Source of the DNA: Sphingobacteriales bacterium | Lineage (GTDB): Bacteria; Bacteroidota; Bacteroidia; Sphingobacteriales; Sphingobacteriaceae | Length of the DNA: 64,000 bases | Assembly: GCA_028288165.1 (NCBI GenBank) | Contig: JAQBOG010000003.1 | Location: 35,993-99,992 of the forward strand | Direction of reading: 5' to 3' | Notes under the pieces: model-generated | Seen by the model: only the letters and a program-made list of their open reading frames with translations | Told to the model about the DNA's origin: nothing | Databases searched by the model: none | In this document: positions 32,239-41,906 of the stretch, piece after piece | Layout: each line of letters begins with the position of its first letter | Numbering within the stretch: position 1 is the first letter of the stretch | Translations under genes and position numbers: made by a program

Positions 32239-34689
32239 ATGTTCCAGAAAAAATTAACAGCTTTATTTGCACTTATTTGTTTACTCTCGACAATTACTGT
32301 GAGTGCACAAGTACCACCAAATGATACCGCAGGTTTGAAGAAAGCTACAAAAACAACGGTAGTAAAAAAGACCGTCAAAACTGATTCGACCAAAAAAGCC
32401 ACCGTAGTTAAAAAGCAATCAACGGCAGTACGTAAAGATTCGTTAAAAGCGGATTCTTTGAAGAAAATCAAACAGCCAGTCAAGAAAACTTCACTTAAAG
32501 CGGATACTGCGAAAAAATCTGGAACAGCTAAATCTCCCATTACTCCTAAAAAGAATACCTCTTCAAAGGTAGATACCTTAAAAAAAGGCACTCTTAATCA
32601 AAAACCTAACACAAGCGTTTTGAAAAAGGTGATGGATAAGCAGGATACCACCAAAAAAACAGCTACGCCGAAATCCCCGATCAAAGGGAAGGCGGGCACA
32701 GCTGTAAAATCAGATACTACAAAAAAGACGGAGACCGGATTGAAGGGTAAAACTAAATCAGCTATAAAGGGCAAGCTGGATACCTTGAAAAAGGAAATTC
32801 CGATTCAAAAAACCTCGTTTGATATTTTAAGTCCGGATAAAAAGATTTCTGTAAACTTTAAGATTTCAAGAAAAAAAGCCTGGTATTCTGTAAAACTGAA
32901 TAAAGAAACGGTATTGGATAGTTCCAAATTGGGTTTAATGCGTGATGACGATGATTACACCACTAATTTTACCATTATATCTGCATCTGCCATAGTTCCG
33001 GTATCTAATAAATACGAAATGCTCACTGCGAAGCGTAAGGTGAACACTTACAAAGCCAATAAGCAGATTTTCCATTTACAAAACGGAAGTGGGCATAAAT
33101 TGGATGTGATATTCCAGGTATCAAATGATGGTCTGGCTTTCAAATATTTCTTTCCAGATTCGTCAAAAGGAGTCACCAAAATAGAAGAGGAAATCACGTC
33201 ATTTAATTTCCCTGATGACACCAAAGCATGGTTACAACCCATGTCGGTAGCAAAAACGGGCTGGGAACGTACAAATCCATCATACGAAGAATATTATCAG
33301 AAAGATATTAATGCTGGCAAACCCTCACCAAATTCTGCTGGTTGGGCTTATCCTGCATTATTTAAAAGCGGGAATAATTGGGTCTTAATTACGGAGGCCG
33401 GATTGGATAGAAATTATTGTGCGACCCGTTTAAAACAAAAATCGCCCGGTAATGAATATTCTGTTGGTTTTCCTCAATCGCCAGAAGGCCGAAGTGGCGG
33501 ACCGGTAGATCCCGAGGCAAAAACTCCATGGCTTACTCCATGGAGGGTTATTGCGGTTGGGAGTTTGAAAACCATTGTCGAATCTACATTAGGTACTGAT
33601 TTGGCAAAGCCGGCTATCTATATAGCCGAATCGTCTTTCATTAAACCTGGTAAAGCTTCTTGGAGTTGGATCATATTGAAGGATAGTTCAATTGTATACG
33701 ATGTGCAAAAGCAGTTTATTGATTTTGCTGCAGATATGAAATGGGAATATTGCCTGATTGATGCCGACTGGGATCGGAATATCGGTTATGAAAAAATGAA
33801 AGAACTGGCCGATTATGCCAAGACAAAAAATGTGGGTTTACTTCTTTGGTATAACTCTGCCGGAGATTGGAATACCGTAAAATATACTCCTAAAGACAAA
33901 TTGCTTACTACAGCTAGCCGGGCCAAAGAATTTGCCAAGCTTAAAGAAATGGGTATTAAGGGCATAAAGGTTGACTTTTTTGGCGGGGATGGGCAATCAG
34001 TCATTAAATATTATCAGGACCTTTTTTCAGATGCAGCTAAATACCAGCTGTTGGTTAACTGCCATGGTACAACACTATCAAGGGGATGGCAAAGAACGTA
34101 TCCTAATTTAATGACGGTAGAAGCGATAAAAGGAGAGGAGTTTATCACCTTTGATCAAGCAAATGCGGATGAAGAGCCAGCCCATGCTACCACTATTCCA
34201 TTTACCCGGAACGTGTTCGATCCAATGGATTTCACTCCGATGAATTTAACGAGTATCCCGAATATCGAACGTAAAACAAGCAGTGCTTTTGAACTGGCAC
34301 TACCAATAATTTTTCAATCGGGCATCCAGCACCTGGCAGAAACCCCCGAAGGCATCGCTAAAGTTCCGGATTACGTTAAAGTATTTCTGCAAACATTACC
34401 TTCTGTATGGCTTGACACTAAGTTTGTTGATGGTTACCCAGGAAAGTATGCTGTTTTGGCTCGTAAAGCACAAAATGGTTGGTATATCGCTGGCATTAAT
34501 GGTGAGAATGCTGAAAGGACTGTAAAGCTTGATATGAGTTTTTTAACCGACAAAAGCAAAGGAACTTTAATTACTGATGGAAATAACAAACAGTCTTTCG
34601 ATAAAACGGAAATGACCTTTAGTAAGAATAAAGCCCCTGAACTGACGATAAAACCCAATGGCGGTTTTGTGATTTATATCAAACAATAA
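32239..34689 (+). CDS. GH97 glycoside hydrolase with lysine-rich repeat tether
   Basis: An 816-residue exported enzyme. Signal peptide 1-24. Residues about 29-191 are an unusual Lys/Thr-rich stretch with seven or eight D-[ST]-x-K-K cores (Asp at 49, 72, 89, 112, 136, 159, 181) about 23 residues apart. Residues about 193-816 are a complete GH97 domain: beta-sandwich, TIM barrel with KVDFFGGDGQSV, MTVEAIKGEEF, and a C-terminal beta domain. Asp in KVDFF fits the retaining, alpha-galactosidase-type branch and not the inverting SusB branch. That branch also includes beta-L-arabinopyranosidases, which would suit the locus. It lies after a terminator, so it has its own promoter. Confidence 0.92.
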   Translation: MFQKKLTALFALICLLSTITVSAQVPPNDTAGLKKATKTTVVKKTVKTDSTKKATVVKKQSTAVRKDSLKADSLKKIKQPVKKTSLKADTAKKSGTAKSPITPKKNTSSKVDTLKKGTLNQKPNTSVLKKVMDKQDTTKKTATPKSPIKGKAGTAVKSDTTKKTETGLKGKTKSAIKGKLDTLKKEIPIQKTSFDILSPDKKISVNFKISRKKAWYSVKLNKETVLDSSKLGLMRDDDDYTTNFTIISASAIVPVSNKYEMLTAKRKVNTYKANKQIFHLQNGSGHKLDVIFQVSNDGLAFKYFFPDSSKGVTKIEEEITSFNFPDDTKAWLQPMSVAKTGWERTNPSYEEYYQKDINAGKPSPNSAGWAYPALFKSGNNWVLITEAGLDRNYCATRLKQKSPGNEYSVGFPQSPEGRSGGPVDPEAKTPWLTPWRVIAVGSLKTIVESTLGTDLAKPAIYIAESSFIKPGKASWSWIILKDSSIVYDVQKQFIDFAADMKWEYCLIDADWDRNIGYEKMKELADYAKTKNVGLLLWYNSAGDWNTVKYTPKDKLLTTASRAKEFAKLKEMGIKGIKVDFFGGDGQSVIKYYQDLFSDAAKYQLLVNCHGTTLSRGWQRTYPNLMTVEAIKGEEFITFDQANADEEPAHATTIPFTRNVFDPMDFTPMNLTSIPNIERKTSSAFELALPIIFQSGIQHLAETPEGIAKVPDYVKVFLQTLPSVWLDTKFVDGYPGKYAVLARKAQNGWYIAGINGENAERTVKLDMSFLTDKSKGTLITDGNNKQSFDKTEMTFSKNKAPELTIKPNGGFVIYIKQ

Positions 34690-34724
34690 GGTAAAGTTCG
34701 ATTAGAAGTAAATAAGTAGTATTT

Positions 34725-34817
34725 GGGCGTTCGAGCGCGAGCGGGCTTTCCGTTCCAATCTTTTTGCGAAGGGTGCAAAAAGGATTTTCACTGCAATCCC
34801 TAACGCAAAACCTAGCA
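34725..34817 (-). repeat. Structured intergenic repeat, copy F
   Basis: Minus-strand reading: GCGTTAGGGATTGCAG to CTCGAACGCCC. Core TTTTTGC-ACCCTTC-GCAAAAA as in copy D. The arm near CGAACGCCC carries an extra GCTCGC. The flank TGCTAGGTTTTGCG matches copies C and D. Confidence 0.87.
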
Positions 34818-34842
34818 TCCGTATATTGTAAACATGCTATTA

Positions 34843-34880
34843 CCCTTCTCCTCCCGGAGAAGGGCCGGGGATGAGGCTCC
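34843..34880. repeat. CCCTTCTCC-type palindromic repeat
   Basis: Arms CCCTTCTCC (34843-34851) and GGAGAAGGG (34856-34864), then CCGGGGATGAGGCTCC. From memory, this string pattern recurs in intergenic DNA of many bacteria. Only one copy lies in this window. Confidence 0.6.
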
Positions 34881-34992
34881 TATAAACAACTAATCCCGCT
34901 TTGGGGGCGGGACTTTGTTGCGTTTGTTGTTTTTAAGGGTATAAAGAACGATTTGCGCCCATAGGTAGGGTACAAGACTATTACGTTTGCAA

Positions 34993-35160
34993 TTATGATG
35001 CAAACTTTAAAGAATCATCAGTTTTTGTAAAACTAAATTGATCCATTATATGATGTTTACTGAACTTAGCGGCTCTAATTTCAGCTGTTAAGATGTCCAA
35101 TAATTGATTGTCAAATTTTTCTATTAAAGTGAAAGAGGCAGGAGTTTGTATATCGTTCAT
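34993..35160 (-). CDS. Small hypothetical protein (55 residues)
   Basis: An ATG at 35160 opens 55 codons to the stop at 34993. The peptide begins MNDIQTPASFTLIEKF and contains an amphipathic helix, NQLLDILTAEIRAAKF. It is soluble, without a signal. It lies only 11 bp downstream of the 98-residue gene on the same strand, which suggests a two-gene operon. No family recognised. Confidence 0.5.
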   Translation of the reverse strand: MNDIQTPASFTLIEKFDNQLLDILTAEIRAAKFSKHHIMDQFSFTKTDDSLKFAS

Positions 35161-35171
35161 AGCTATATGTG

Positions 35172-35468
35172 TTAATTTTTTATGTTTTTATCGTTATCTG
35201 TTAAATTATCTTTCCGTCTTACCGCTTCTTTCTTCTGTCTTTCCAGTTGTTCCAGGTTTCTTTTGTCGCCAGATGCTTCAGGCTCTTTTGGGTTATCCCA
35301 TACTTTTTGTTCTGCGGAATCACTTCCATGAGCTGTTTCGGTTTCTTTAGAGCTTATTTTGCTTTCTGAAGAACCAGACTCTTTTAAATCATCCATTCCT
35401 TTTTGTTCCGCTGCATCGCTTCCGTGAGCAACTTCAGTTTTAATCTTCTTTTGCTTGCTGTCCACCAT
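35172..35468 (-). CDS. Small charged protein with two AHGSD repeats
   Basis: A 98-residue, highly charged, probably disordered protein. Two 24-residue units start AHGSDAAEQKGMDDLKE (residues 14-37) and AHGSDSAEQKVWDNPKE (46-69), with a 32-residue period. A basic helical tail follows (LEQLERQKKEAVRRK). No cysteine, signal peptide or membrane segment. Composition recalls stress-induced hydrophilic proteins, but I know no family with this repeat. It probably shares a transcript with the 55-residue gene downstream. Confidence 0.7.
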   Translation of the reverse strand: MVDSKQKKIKTEVAHGSDAAEQKGMDDLKESGSSESKISSKETETAHGSDSAEQKVWDNPKEPEASGDKRNLEQLERQKKEAVRRKDNLTDNDKNIKN

Positions 35469-35716
35469 AACGCTGAATTTGATTGAGATTATTCCAACAT
35501 TATACCAAAATTATTCTCCGGACATTTTTATTTGAAAAAATCGCTTTTTCAGATTCACATACGTTAAAATGTTACCTATTGGTTTTAATAAAACTAGTTA
35601 AATAAGTAAAAAGCGACATTTCTAACCTCTAGGGGGTGTATTAAAAACTATACAGTTGATGATTTTGACCGTGGATATGTTGAAATCTTAATTATATATA
35701 GTGGATCACAAAACTT

Positions 35717-35724
35717 TAGATTTG
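35717..35724 (+). promoter_or_regulatory. Candidate -7 box of parE
   Basis: TAGATTTG matches TAnnTTTG, 25 bases before the parE ATG. No TTG is found 19-21 bases upstream, so the call rests on the -7 box alone. Confidence 0.35.
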
Positions 35725-35748
35725 TAAATAGGATTAAATTTTAATCAA

Positions 35749-37629
35749 ATGGCATTAGAAAACGTTAGTTATAGTGAAGACAGCATTCGATCGTTAGACT
35801 GGAAAGAACATATACGCCTTCGTCCGGGCATGTATATCGGAAAGTTGGGTGATGGTTCTGCCTATGATGACGGTATTTATGTGTTATTAAAAGAAATTGT
35901 AGATAATTCAATCGATGAGTTTGTGATGGGGGCGGGCCGAACCATTGATATTAATGTAACCGATCATAAAGTTTCCATACGTGATTACGGCCGTGGCATC
36001 CCGCTAGGAAAAGTGATTGATTGCGTTTCTAAAATAAATACCGGGGGTAAATATGATTCTAAAGCTTTCCAGAAATCTGTTGGGTTAAATGGGGTAGGTA
36101 CGAAAGCAACCAATGCCTTGTCAGGGAGTTTTATTGTACAATCTTACCGGGATGGCCGAACCAAAAGAGCTGAATTTGCTCAAGGGGAATTAGTAAATGA
36201 TTTACCCGAAATAGAAACTACGCAACGTAACGGAACCCTCATATCTTTTATTCCGGATGATTCGATTTTTAGGCATTACCATTATATTCCTGAGTTTGTA
36301 GAAAGCATGATTTGGAACTATGTGTTCCTGAATGCCGGTTTAACTATAAATTTCAACGGGAAAAAGTTCTTTTCAGAACGTGGTCTATATGATCTTTTAA
36401 CCCGCAATACCGATGTAGAAACGCTCCGTTATCCTATCATCCATTTAAGAGGAGAAGATATTGAGTTGGCAATGACTCATGGACAGCAATATGGAGAAGA
36501 ATATTATTCGTTTGTAAACGGCCAACATACTACACAAGGAGGAACGCATCAAGCCGCTTTCCGTGAAGCAGTGGTTCGTACAATCAGAGAGTTTTATAAG
36601 AAGGAATATGATGCTGCAGATGTAAGAGCGTCGATCGTTGCTGCTATATCCGTTAGGATTCAGGAGCCTGTTTTTGAATCGCAAACTAAAACCAAATTAG
36701 GATCCTTAAACGTGGCTCCAGATGGGCCAAGTGTGCGCACATTTGTAAATGATTTTATCAAAAAAGACCTGGATGATTATTTACACAAACATCCTTCAGT
36801 AGCCGATGATTTGCAAAAAAGGATTTTGCAATCTGAACGCGAACGAAAAGACATCGCTGGTATTAAAAAGCTAGCGAACGAACGGGCTAAAAAGGCATCA
36901 TTGCACAACAAAAAACTTCGCGACTGCAAAATACATTTTGAAGATAAACATGAACGCCGTCAAGAAACTACGCTATTTATCACCGAAGGAGATTCTGCCA
37001 GTGGATCGATCACCAAATCTCGAGACGTGCATTGTCAGGCGGTATTCAGCTTAAAAGGGAAACCATTAAACTGTTTTGGTTTAACTAAAAAAATAGTTTA
37101 TGAAAATGAAGAGTTCAACTTATTGCAACATGCGTTGAATATCGAAGACGGTTTAGAAAACCTGCGCTATAATAATATTGTAGTTGCTACAGATGCCGAT
37201 GTAGACGGCATGCACATTCGTTTATTACTGATGACTTTCTTTCTTCAGTTTTTCCCCGATCTGGTAAAGGCCGGGCATGTTTCCATTTTACAAACTCCGC
37301 TTTTCCGGGTACGGAACAAAAAGGAAACTATTTATTGCTATAGCGATGAAGAGCGCCAGCGTGCTATTCATAAACTAGGCAATAAACCAGAAATTACACG
37401 TTTTAAGGGTTTAGGTGAGATTTCGCCCGAAGAATTCGGTTTATTCATCGGTAAAGAAATTCGTTTAGACCCAGTTATTTTATCAAAAGATCAAAGTATA
37501 AAAAACTTGCTGGAATACTATATGGGTAAAAATACTCCCGATAGGCAACAGCACATCATTAGAAATTTAAGGCTGGAAGTTGATTATGAAGAAGAGATTG
37601 CTGAAAAGGTAGTTGCAGAGGTTGCTTAA
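35749..37629 (+). CDS. parE: DNA topoisomerase IV subunit B
   Basis: ATPase subunit of the type IIA topoisomerase that unlinks daughter chromosomes; it partners with the subunit at 42815. It has 626 residues. The GHKL ATPase comes first ([24 protein letters not shown] with the ATP-site Glu and Asn, [21 protein letters not shown]). The transducer domain is next, then Toprim ([12 protein letters not shown] with catalytic Glu, [11 protein letters not shown]). The short tail and neighbouring parC favour topoisomerase IV over gyrase B. The start at 35749 fits a -7 box 25 bases upstream. Confidence 0.93.
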   Translation: MALENVSYSEDSIRSLDWKEHIRLRPGMYIGKLGDGSAYDDGIYVLLKEIVDNSIDEFVMGAGRTIDINVTDHKVSIRDYGRGIPLGKVIDCVSKINTGGKYDSKAFQKSVGLNGVGTKATNALSGSFIVQSYRDGRTKRAEFAQGELVNDLPEIETTQRNGTLISFIPDDSIFRHYHYIPEFVESMIWNYVFLNAGLTINFNGKKFFSERGLYDLLTRNTDVETLRYPIIHLRGEDIELAMTHGQQYGEEYYSFVNGQHTTQGGTHQAAFREAVVRTIREFYKKEYDAADVRASIVAAISVRIQEPVFESQTKTKLGSLNVAPDGPSVRTFVNDFIKKDLDDYLHKHPSVADDLQKRILQSERERKDIAGIKKLANERAKKASLHNKKLRDCKIHFEDKHERRQETTLFITEGDSASGSITKSRDVHCQAVFSLKGKPLNCFGLTKKIVYENEEFNLLQHALNIEDGLENLRYNNIVVATDADVDGMHIRLLLMTFFLQFFPDLVKAGHVSILQTPLFRVRNKKETIYCYSDEERQRAIHKLGNKPEITRFKGLGEISPEEFGLFIGKEIRLDPVILSKDQSIKNLLEYYMGKNTPDRQQHIIRNLRLEVDYEEEIAEKVVAEVA

Positions 37630-37684
37630 AAAATTTGGAAAAGCTTCTTGGGATAAAAGCCGGAACATTTATCTTTTGTCTAAT

Positions 37685-37710
37685 GAGCAAAAACAATGTT
37701 GTTATTGCTC
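37685..37710. other. Hairpin downstream of parE
   Basis: GAGCAAAAACAA and TTGTTATTGCTC are reverse complements with a single mismatch, separated by 2 bases. No T-run follows, so it is a weak terminator candidate only. Confidence 0.35.
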
Positions 37711-37839
37711 TCGTGAAATGATTTAAGAAGCGTTTTATGTGTTATAAGCACATTTTTTGATATATTTATATATCTTAATTATGGAAATAATTAAGAGGAA
37801 ACCCTACCTAATGCATCTATCTATAACGAACCTAAAACC

Positions 37840-38229
37840 ATGACACACGCACGATATCTGTTTATCACTGTTTTGTTATTAATTGGGTTAAAATCTTTTG
37901 GACAAACTGAATTAACAAGCAAGTTGATTGCTAAAGAGTGGGTTATAAAAAGCTACGAAATTAATGGCAAATATTACAGGGCGAAGGATGTTGACAAAGA
38001 AGGTTATGTAATTTTTTGGGATGACAGTGTTAAGTCAGTGAAAAAAGGTGTGGTGCAAAATAGTAAATGGAAATATGATGCTGCCCGTAAATATTTAAGT
38101 CTTTATTCTGATAGTAATCATGAAAAATCTGAAATGAAAATAGTGGTTATTACAGATAAGCAACTTGTATGGGAAACCACAAATGCAAAAGGGGAACGAA
38201 TAAAAGTTTTTATGTTCGCAAAAGAATAA
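37840..38229 (+). CDS. Secreted lipocalin-like small protein
   Basis: A 129-residue exported protein: signal peptide 1-21 (ending LKSFGQT), then one beta-rich domain. KEWVIKSYEINGKYY, GYVIFWDDSVKSV, NSKWKYDAARKYLSLY and KQLVWETTNAKGERIKVFM form the alternating strands seen in small lipocalin-like domains common in Bacteroidota. Ligand unknown. It lies 63 bp before the SGNH hydrolase gene on the same strand. Confidence 0.72.
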   Translation: MTHARYLFITVLLLIGLKSFGQTELTSKLIAKEWVIKSYEINGKYYRAKDVDKEGYVIFWDDSVKSVKKGVVQNSKWKYDAARKYLSLYSDSNHEKSEMKIVVITDKQLVWETTNAKGERIKVFMFAKE

Positions 38230-38292
38230 TATAATCTAGGGTCGTTTGAAACTATCTCCTAATTACAGAAATTAAACTCATAAATCTTTTTA

Positions 38293-38964
38293 ATGCGTTC
38301 TCAACTCAAACATTGGTTTTTTGTATACTTTATAGTTGTTTTTAATTCGGCTGTTTCGTTTGCTCAAACAAAAGATGCCTATCCTTTTGAAAGTGAAATC
38401 AAAAGTTTTCATAAGCAAGATAGTCTACATGCTCCCCAAAAAGGCGGAATTTTATTTATCGGAAGCTCGTCTATCAGAAAGTGGACGGATCTTGAGGATA
38501 GGTTCCCAGATAAAAAAATCATCAAACGAGGGGTCGGAGGATCTGAAATATGGCAGTTAAACCAATATTACACTAAATCAATTCTGCTTCCTTATAAGCC
38601 CTCTAAAATATTTTTGTATGCCGGAGAAAACGACATTGCCTCAGGACGAACGGCCCTTCAAGTTTATGATGAGTTTAGAAAATTCTGGAGCTTGGTAAAA
38701 ATGAAGCTTCCGAAGGCACAAGTGTATTATTTGTCAATAAAACCAAGTCCCAGCCGGGCTAAGTACCATGAAGAGTTCGCAAAAGCAAATAACCTAATCA
38801 GAACTTTTCTTAAAGATAAATCAAGAGGCCATTTCATTGATATGGGTAAATCAATTGTAAACGCCGATGGTAGTGCCGATCTATCGCTTTATGAATCTGA
38901 TCATCTCCACCTAAATAATAAAGGGTATGATCGCTGGGAAAAAGTACTAAAACCATTTTTATAA
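38293..38964 (+). CDS. Secreted SGNH/GDSL-type hydrolase
   Basis: A 223-residue exported esterase-fold enzyme. The signal peptide ends AVSFAQT (residue 25). The SGNH blocks are visible: nucleophile Ser in FIGSSSIRKW, Gly in RGVGGSEIWQ, Asn in YAGENDIASG, and the Asp/His pair in ESDHLHLNNKGYDRW. Such enzymes remove acetyl groups from polysaccharides or cleave small esters. No carbohydrate-active partner is adjacent, so the substrate is open. Confidence 0.9.
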   Translation: MRSQLKHWFFVYFIVVFNSAVSFAQTKDAYPFESEIKSFHKQDSLHAPQKGGILFIGSSSIRKWTDLEDRFPDKKIIKRGVGGSEIWQLNQYYTKSILLPYKPSKIFLYAGENDIASGRTALQVYDEFRKFWSLVKMKLPKAQVYYLSIKPSPSRAKYHEEFAKANNLIRTFLKDKSRGHFIDMGKSIVNADGSADLSLYESDHLHLNNKGYDRWEKVLKPFL

Positions 38965-38981
38965 CCAAAACTCATTGAAAA

Positions 38982-39443
38982 TTGCAACTTCCTATATTTA
39001 CCCTCCAAAGAACAAACAGTACGAATCCTGATTTTAAGCAGTTAATTATCGAATTGGATCGCGACTTATGGAGCCGCTACCAAGATGGCCAGGCTGAATA
39101 CGACCAACATAATAAACTTGATTACATTGAAACCGTCGTAATTGCTTATCAAGAAGAGGAAGCAGTTGGAGCTGCTTGTTTCAAAAGGTTTGATGATCAA
39201 ACTGTTGAAATTAAGCGCCTTTATGTTAAACCTAACAAACGAGGGCAAGGTATCGCTTACGCAATATTAACGGAACTAGAAGATTGGGCTAAAGAACTAA
39301 AAATGCTGGCAACAATTTTAGAAACCGGTACAAAGCAAAATGAAGCAATTAATCTCTATAAAAAAGCAGGTTATCACATTACAGAGAAGTATGAGCCATA
39401 TGTTAATTTGGATTTAAGTATTTGCATGAAGAAGAATTTGTAG
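38982..39443 (+). CDS. GNAT-family N-acetyltransferase (first paralogue), TTG start
   Basis: A 153-residue acetyl-CoA-dependent transferase. The acetyl-CoA loop KRLYVKPNKRGQGIAYAIL is the motif A pyrophosphate site. The frame has no upstream ATG: an in-frame TGA lies at 38976-38978 and the first usable codon is TTG at 38982. A second GNAT with the same plan (RTNSxxxxF, ELDxDLxxRY, VEIKRxxVxPxxRG) lies at 41907-42365 on the other side of the histidine kinase. The gene starts 17 bp after the SGNH stop. Substrate unknown. Confidence 0.85.
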   Translation: MQLPIFTLQRTNSTNPDFKQLIIELDRDLWSRYQDGQAEYDQHNKLDYIETVVIAYQEEEAVGAACFKRFDDQTVEIKRLYVKPNKRGQGIAYAILTELEDWAKELKMLATILETGTKQNEAINLYKKAGYHITEKYEPYVNLDLSICMKKNL

Positions 39444-39481
39444 GCCAGCTTCTAAATTTAGTTAGCCTAATTGCTCTGGTT

Positions 39482-41674
39482 CTAAACTTTTTTAAGTTTG
39501 TTTTCTCTAGCTAGAATAGCCGATTCCCTTAAAATGTCCATCAGTTCATTTAATTTAATGGGTTTCGTGATATAGTTATTCATACCGGCGTTCAAACATG
39601 TTTCTCTGTCTTCAGGCATGGCATTAGCGGTCATAGCAATAATTTGGGGTTGATATTGAGCCCCTGACCTAATTACCTTTGTTGCTTCTAATCCGTTCAT
39701 TTCAGGCATAAGAATGTCCATTAAAATCAGATCATAATCTTTCTTTTGTAGCATTCCTACCGCTTCAACGCCATTATTGGCAATATCTAAAACATAACCA
39801 AGTTTATTTAAAACCCGTGTTGCCAGTTTTTGGTTTATCAAATTATCCTCTGCAAGCAATATGGTTAAAGGGTGATCTAATGCAAAATCATCCGATAATA
39901 TTGAGACCGGTTTGTTAACTGCATCTGATACAGAATCATTTTTGCTTTCACTTAACTCTGATTGAATAGCCTTAAATAATTGCCCTTCTTTTACAGGTTT
40001 AGTCAATATGGTTGAAAATACCGTCGCATAAAGTGATCGGTTTTCGTCGCCTACGGCACTCAATAAAATCATGGCGACATCTGGAGCAATTTTCTTTATT
40101 TCGGATGCTAATTGCATTCCGTCCATTTCTGGCATCAGCATATCTGTAATCACCAAACTGAAATCTTTGTCTTCAGAAAGTATCGAAAGTGCTTCTTTTC
40201 CTGATAAAGCCGTTACCGGGGTAAGCTCCCATTGTTCAAGTTGGCTTTTGAGAATAGTTAAAAAGTTAGGGTTATCATCAACAACTAAAACCTTTTTACT
40301 GCTGGACGATTTAACATTAAAAGAAACGGGCAGCTGTTGAGGAACTGATGAGGTTTTACTTTTTATATTAAAAGAGAAAGTAGTGCCTTTCCCAACTTTA
40401 CTTTTTACGGTAAAGTCTCCTCCCATTAACACAACCAATTTTTGGCTAATAATTAATCCTAAACCGGTGCCACCATATTTTCGGGTGGTAGAGGAATCTA
40501 CTTGAGAAAATGCTTTAAACAGCTTAGGTATTTTATCTTCTGGAATGCCAATTCCTGTATCAATAACCTCAAAAGATAGTTCTAATTCTTCTGTACTGGA
40601 AGATTCTAGATTCGCTTTAATAAACACCTCGCCAGCGTGAGTAAATTTTAAGGCGTTGTTTATTAGGTTAATAAGTATCTGCCTTAAACGATGGCTATCC
40701 CCGGCAATTACTGAAGGAATCCGAGAGTCAACTTGATATATTAAATCTAAACCTTGCGAGGCTGCCTTTCCAGAAAATAAATCCATTACATCCTCAATAC
40801 ACTCCCTTAAGTTGTAATCTTGTTGCTCAAGTTCCAGGTTGCCTGATTCAATTTTAGAATAATCGAGAATATCATTTATTAATCCAAGCAAAGCCTCACC
40901 GCTTGTGTTTATAATATTTACATATTCTTCCTGTTCGGCATTTAAGGTAGTAGATGATAACAAATTAGACATACCGATAATCCCATTCATTGGAGTCCGT
41001 ATTTCGTGACTCATGGTAGCTAAGAATGTACTTTTTGCTTGATTAGCTTTTTCGGCCTCTTTAGTAGCATCCTCCGCTTTAAGTTTCTCTTTCAATACAA
41101 CCTTAACATATTTTCGTTCATTATAAACACTCAGATAGGAGAAGATTATGCATAGTAAAATAGAGATAATGCTGTTTTGAGAGTACTTGCCACTCAGTTT
41201 ATCAGTAGGCATAACCTGATACGGACTTACATCTTCTGCAATAAATAGGCAAACAAGAAAAGCTGCTAGGCAAAATGAAAAGTATAGAATAATATTCTTT
41301 TTGAAATCTTTTTTATCCTCAATCAAAAATGGTATGATGAATATTAGCGGAAAGAAATAAAAGTGAACTCCCGATGCCCGGCCTTGTAGTATGGTCATCC
41401 CACCGAAAAAAATACTAGCTATCAGAATGGTTCCTGGTTGGGTATATTTTAAATAACTTCTTTTTGTGAAAAAAATTAAAAATATGACGGCTATACTATA
41501 GCCTACTACTAACACAGCAGAGATAGTATGGCCTTGGTAAAAATTTAAAGCCGCTAAAGGAATGGTCATGACCAAAACACACTGTAGGAACATGATTGTT
41601 CTGGTTGAAACTTCTTTAGTTCCTATAAGTGCTTCAGAATCAGATTGCGCAAATTCTTGTGTTATTTTGTTCAT
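39482..41674 (-). CDS. Hybrid sensor histidine kinase with two receiver domains
   Basis: A 730-residue inner-membrane signalling protein. Residues about 25-190 contain six hydrophobic segments with short loops and no large periplasmic domain. A coiled linker follows, then the HisKA dimer with phospho-acceptor His in [16 protein letters not shown] (near 221). The HATPase has [16 protein letters not shown] and GGTGLGL. Receiver 1 starts [10 protein letters not shown] and has acceptor Asp in [12 protein letters not shown]. Receiver 2 starts [11 protein letters not shown] and has acceptor Asp in [13 protein letters not shown]. No DNA-binding output is present, so phosphotransfer to another protein is implied. 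Confidence 0.95.
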   Translation of the reverse strand: MNKITQEFAQSDSEALIGTKEVSTRTIMFLQCVLVMTIPLAALNFYQGHTISAVLVVGYSIAVIFLIFFTKRSYLKYTQPGTILIASIFFGGMTILQGRASGVHFYFFPLIFIIPFLIEDKKDFKKNIILYFSFCLAAFLVCLFIAEDVSPYQVMPTDKLSGKYSQNSIISILLCIIFSYLSVYNERKYVKVVLKEKLKAEDATKEAEKANQAKSTFLATMSHEIRTPMNGIIGMSNLLSSTTLNAEQEEYVNIINTSGEALLGLINDILDYSKIESGNLELEQQDYNLRECIEDVMDLFSGKAASQGLDLIYQVDSRIPSVIAGDSHRLRQILINLINNALKFTHAGEVFIKANLESSSTEELELSFEVIDTGIGIPEDKIPKLFKAFSQVDSSTTRKYGGTGLGLIISQKLVVLMGGDFTVKSKVGKGTTFSFNIKSKTSSVPQQLPVSFNVKSSSSKKVLVVDDNPNFLTILKSQLEQWELTPVTALSGKEALSILSEDKDFSLVITDMLMPEMDGMQLASEIKKIAPDVAMILLSAVGDENRSLYATVFSTILTKPVKEGQLFKAIQSELSESKNDSVSDAVNKPVSILSDDFALDHPLTILLAEDNLINQKLATRVLNKLGYVLDIANNGVEAVGMLQKKDYDLILMDILMPEMNGLEATKVIRSGAQYQPQIIAMTANAMPEDRETCLNAGMNNYITKPIKLNELMDILRESAILARENKLKKV

Positions 41675-41906
41675 TAAATTTAATTAATACAATAATTATG
41701 TATTATGCCGTCAGGGTGTAAGGTTTCCAATGCTAATTTTAAGCGAGATATCTGCCTTCCCATAGAAGTATTTCAAAATTGAAGCCAAACAAGTTTTAGA
41801 GCAGGCAATTATCGTTCGGCTTGACTTCAATTAGAAAAATATTACATTTTCGGATATTTTTCCATTTAATAGCACCAAAAATAAAGCAATTGAGCCTAAT
41901 TCATAA

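Larger units (their letters stand above)
34690..34992. other. Intergenic region with two repeat types
   Basis: Holds repeat copy F (34725-34817), the CCCTTCTCC/GGAGAAGGG palindrome (34843-34864), and a small GC hairpin, TCCCGC/GCGGGA (34894-34912), that may end leftward transcription of the small genes to its right. No coding sequence. Confidence 0.55.

Noticed and set aside
37685..37710. Hairpin after parE as a firm terminator
   Set aside because: No T-run follows on either strand, so it is listed only as a hairpin.
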